Assembly: GCF_002218065.1 (NCBI RefSeq) | Contig: NZ_BDUB01000001.1 | Coordinates: 507,567-571,566 of the forward strand | Length of the DNA: 64,000 nucleotides | DNA from: Nodularia sp. NIES-3585 | GTDB lineage: Bacteria; Cyanobacteriota; Cyanobacteriia; Cyanobacteriales; Nostocaceae | Reading direction: 5' to 3' | Shown: piece after piece, positions 62,801 to 64,000 of the stretch | Layout of the letters: every line of letters starts with the position of its first letter | How positions within the stretch are numbered: the stretch's first letter is position 1 | The notes under the pieces: generated by a model | Database searches by the model: none | What the model was told of the DNA's origin: nothing | The model's input: only the letters and a program-made list of their open reading frames with translations | Position numbers and translations under genes: made by a program

Positions 62801-64000
62801 CCATTGTTCAGGAAAATCTTTCTTGGTAAAAACACTAGCCGCTACCTCATAACCTGTAGAAGCAATTTTTAAGTTAATTGCTTTATCACCTTGTGGAAAC
62901 TCCCGAATCAGATTACTCAAACTTAAAAGAGTTGCAGCAACTTGAATAGCTTGCCCAGATGGTATCTCTCTGAAAACATCCTCAAGCCTTTGCAAGTTCT
63001 GAATAAATTGTTCATCTAATTTGTTGAGATTATTTTCGAGAATTTGATATACTGCTTGTGATTTTACATTACTTTCAGAAGTTGCCTGTAATAACTGCTC
63101 AAGAAATTGTGAATCTGAGAAAATTTGTTGAATTTCGCCACTATCTAACAGATTTAAAACCTGTTGAATCCCAGAACGCTCTGCATATTCTCTAGCTTTA
63201 TCTCGTTCCCCATTGGTGATACAGAAGACCACCATGCTAGTGTATACAAATATTTCTTCAGATATTTGTTGTGGCTGAGAAATGTTACTCCAACTGCGAA
63301 TTTTTTCTACAGCTTCAATGGCAATATTATAACCTGCAAAAGCTTCTGCTTTCATACCAGAAGCCAAAGCTGTCTTACCTAAACTCAATCCAGCTTGTAT
63401 GCAATATCTGGGAAATTTGGTTGGAGTGAAGACTTGCAAGGCAGCGTGGAAACATTCAAGTGCTTGAGGAAATTTATCTGTTTCCCAATAAGCGTTTCCC
63501 AGACTGCTTTTAGTTCCTGCCCATCGTTCAGGATAATCAGAAATAGTGTAAACTTCTAAGGCATTAATATATGCCGAAATCGCCTTTTCTAAATTCTTTT
63601 GTTTATTGCCTAGAATTCTTTTATGGTAAGCATTAGCAAGGTTATGTTGACTACTAGCCCAATAATAGGGCGATGCCGAACGGGTACGCACTTGTAACGC
63701 GACTTGATAACAAGCGATCGCCTTTTCTAAATTCTGTGCTTCATCACCCTGAATCCTACAAAGGTAGGCATTACCCAAATTATTTTGAAGAGTACCCCAA
63801 AGTTCAGGAAGTTGAGCGCGGTTAACGACTTTTAACGCAGTCTCATAGCAAGAAATTGACTTTTCAATATTTTCGGCTTTGTCTCCGGTAATTCTGTCAG
63901 TATAGACAAGACCAAGATTATTTTGAACTCTTGCCCACTCTTGAGGAAAAGCTTCACGGGTGTAGATAATCTGAGCATTATTACAAGCAACAATTGCCTT
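59849..64000 (-). CDS. Large TPR-CHAT protein, 5' end beyond the right edge
   Basis: 1383 residues are visible, with the true start outside the window: the frame stays open to 64000 (EWARVQNNLGLVYTDRITGD is in frame), and a TTG at 63778 is internal. At least ten TPR units of about 50 residues have the pattern ExWAxxQxNLGxxYxxRIxGDxAENLExAI. The C-terminal CHAT (caspase-like) domain has VIHSSHHAQ and LSCCETGLG, the His/Cys dyad, and GFLCAGARTVISTIWSVDD. TPR-CHAT proteins are found in signalling and cell-death modules. Here it is convergent with two Ser/Thr kinase genes. The protease substrate is unknown. Confidence 0.9.
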   Translation of the reverse strand, partial: KAIVACNNAQIIYTREAFPQEWARVQNNLGLVYTDRITGDKAENIEKSISCYETALKVVNRAQLPELWGTLQNNLGNAYLCRIQGDEAQNLEKAIACYQVALQVRTRSASPYYWASSQHNLANAYHKRILGNKQKNLEKAISAYINALEVYTISDYPERWAGTKSSLGNAYWETDKFPQALECFHAALQVFTPTKFPRYCIQAGLSLGKTALASGMKAEAFAGYNIAIEAVEKIRSWSNISQPQQISEEIFVYTSMVVFCITNGERDKAREYAERSGIQQVLNLLDSGEIQQIFSDSQFLEQLLQATSESNVKSQAVYQILENNLNKLDEQFIQNLQRLEDVFREIPSGQAIQVAATLLSLSNLIREFPQGDKAINLKIASTGYEVAASVFTKKDFPEQWGNIQNQIRELFLIELWRETSKITDNQQVVYPLLEANKHKLDEHFATVLRNYVTTILSKVSPENAKDIAASLIGLSLLIKEFRRGNEANNLEIAITGYEIASKVLTLEDSPKEWVMCQTLLANAYNVRIKGERAENLENSLFYLENALQVYNCAQFPELWAMIHDNLVLAYCFRIRGDLVENAELAIKAGEAAMQVFTRDKFPEGWAQVQNNLGIVYRDRITGDKAENLEQAIACYQNALSIRTREDFPKPWAQTQMNLASTYRQRIRGDAAENVEKAIAANQAALQVYTKADFPTNWAEVHINLANAYLHRIHGDKSKNLEKAIAANKSVLKVLTKEESPWKWALTNLNLGNVFLEQNQVEAAITCYRSSLKIFTPTAFPADCLKAGQMLGNTAFNIGDWAEAIRGYSVAIEAVETSRTWASSESRRQEILADSLHVYENIVQACINNKQLHKAVEYVERSRSKRLVDLMASNDLYADGEIPPELQQYLQHFEAIQQLIDNERRLHYHSDNFDSNQLSKRRQNRAAIKADNETIANLEADKQQIWEQMRRLDPVLAGQIQVSPMNLSSIQQLIKLPTTAILSFYTTSNNTHIFIIRQSQINLHTCTGLGFETFQELILTPWLEQYLNNQDIWKEQIPLLTSELAKVLKLHNLIAQHLKNIDELIIIPHLALHQIPFAALPIGESQYLGDKFLIRYLPSCQILEFCHNRPSINSDLKYGIVEDATEDLPYASWEGKQLATLYDIPNHQHLKGSQEASVSNYRQLLQKVQVIHSSHHAQSRLDNPLESALILADGQITLGQLLTPGWRTPQLEDVFLSCCETGLGTTEITDDILTLSTGFLCAGARTVISTIWSVDDLATALFSLFYYQYRNQGNKRLESIKKAQFELRSLTGETLTTIYKPKLSSFLIQKLKETETLRKTTKKERDIQPQNSQLYQERNEEYKKYDQIGKRIYRAKKDLESFCLESKPFFHPFYWAAFTCSGLG

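Overview
The window is a stretch of chromosome from a filamentous, probably heterocyst-forming cyanobacterium (Nostocales-like). The octamer GCGATCGC (HIP1) recurs throughout. There is a ClpR/ClpP3 pair, a high-light-inducible protein, a glycine-tailed RRM protein, hybrid Ser/Thr kinases, a TPR-CHAT protein and DUF29, and the spacers are crowded with REP-like palindromes and heptamer tandem repeats. Codon use and AT-rich spacers look uniform, and there is no clear island boundary. No rRNA, tRNA or CRISPR array was seen.

Layout. 0-4.7 kb: the tail of a REP-associated (RAYT) transposase, a PD-(D/E)XK nuclease gene bracketed by REP copies, and ileS carrying an in-frame repeat insertion. 4.8-8.4 kb: a lone ParA, then a divergent two-gene cassette made of an HsdR-N-type nuclease fused to ParA and a ParB-like protein with a C-terminal HhH-like region. 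8.4-13.7 kb: an RNase D-like exonuclease and four cell-surface polysaccharide genes (GT2, pyruvyl transferase, a GT8-like protein, GT4). 13.7-20.7 kb: a MITE with perfect 8-bp target duplications, a membrane protein, a PAS-Crp regulator, glpK, a zinc-ribbon/winged-helix pair and a possible small RNA. 21-33.5 kb: a divergent response regulator and CHASE3 histidine kinase, amylosucrase, small stress-type proteins, a PRC-barrel protein, LapA plus a geranylgeranyl-reductase-like enzyme, a P-type cation ATPase and a PNPOx-like protein. 33.6-37.4 kb: a four-gene operon (phosphoribosyltransferase, HPF-cold-shock fusion, small protein, PEBP) and the clpR-clpP3 operon. 37.7-44.1 kb: tandem VWA proteins, two small genes, one of them behind a nested RNA hairpin, a zinc-ribbon/PIN-TRAM pair and hemW. 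44.3-64 kb: a non-autonomous IS200/IS605-like element, a small kinase-like protein, DUF29, a Ser/Thr kinase-FGE protein whose C-terminus looks like a diversity-generating retroelement (DGR) variable region, a HerA-like ATPase, a GST, a fasciclin protein, an RRM protein and Hli pair, a PaaK-like ligase, two tandem Ser/Thr kinases and a very large TPR-CHAT protein that runs off the right edge.

The best candidates for something new are: the nuclease-ParA/ParB-HhH cassette, which has a second well-placed internal start that would yield ParA alone; the probable orphan DGR target (kinase-FGE) with no reverse transcriptase nearby; the nested hairpin upstream of a 46-codon basic protein, where G-U pairing favours transcription from the minus strand; and the kinase-kinase-CHAT cluster. 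Mobile DNA has shaped the window in several ways: a repeat inside ileS, a MITE that ends exactly at a stop codon, and an IS605-type remnant.
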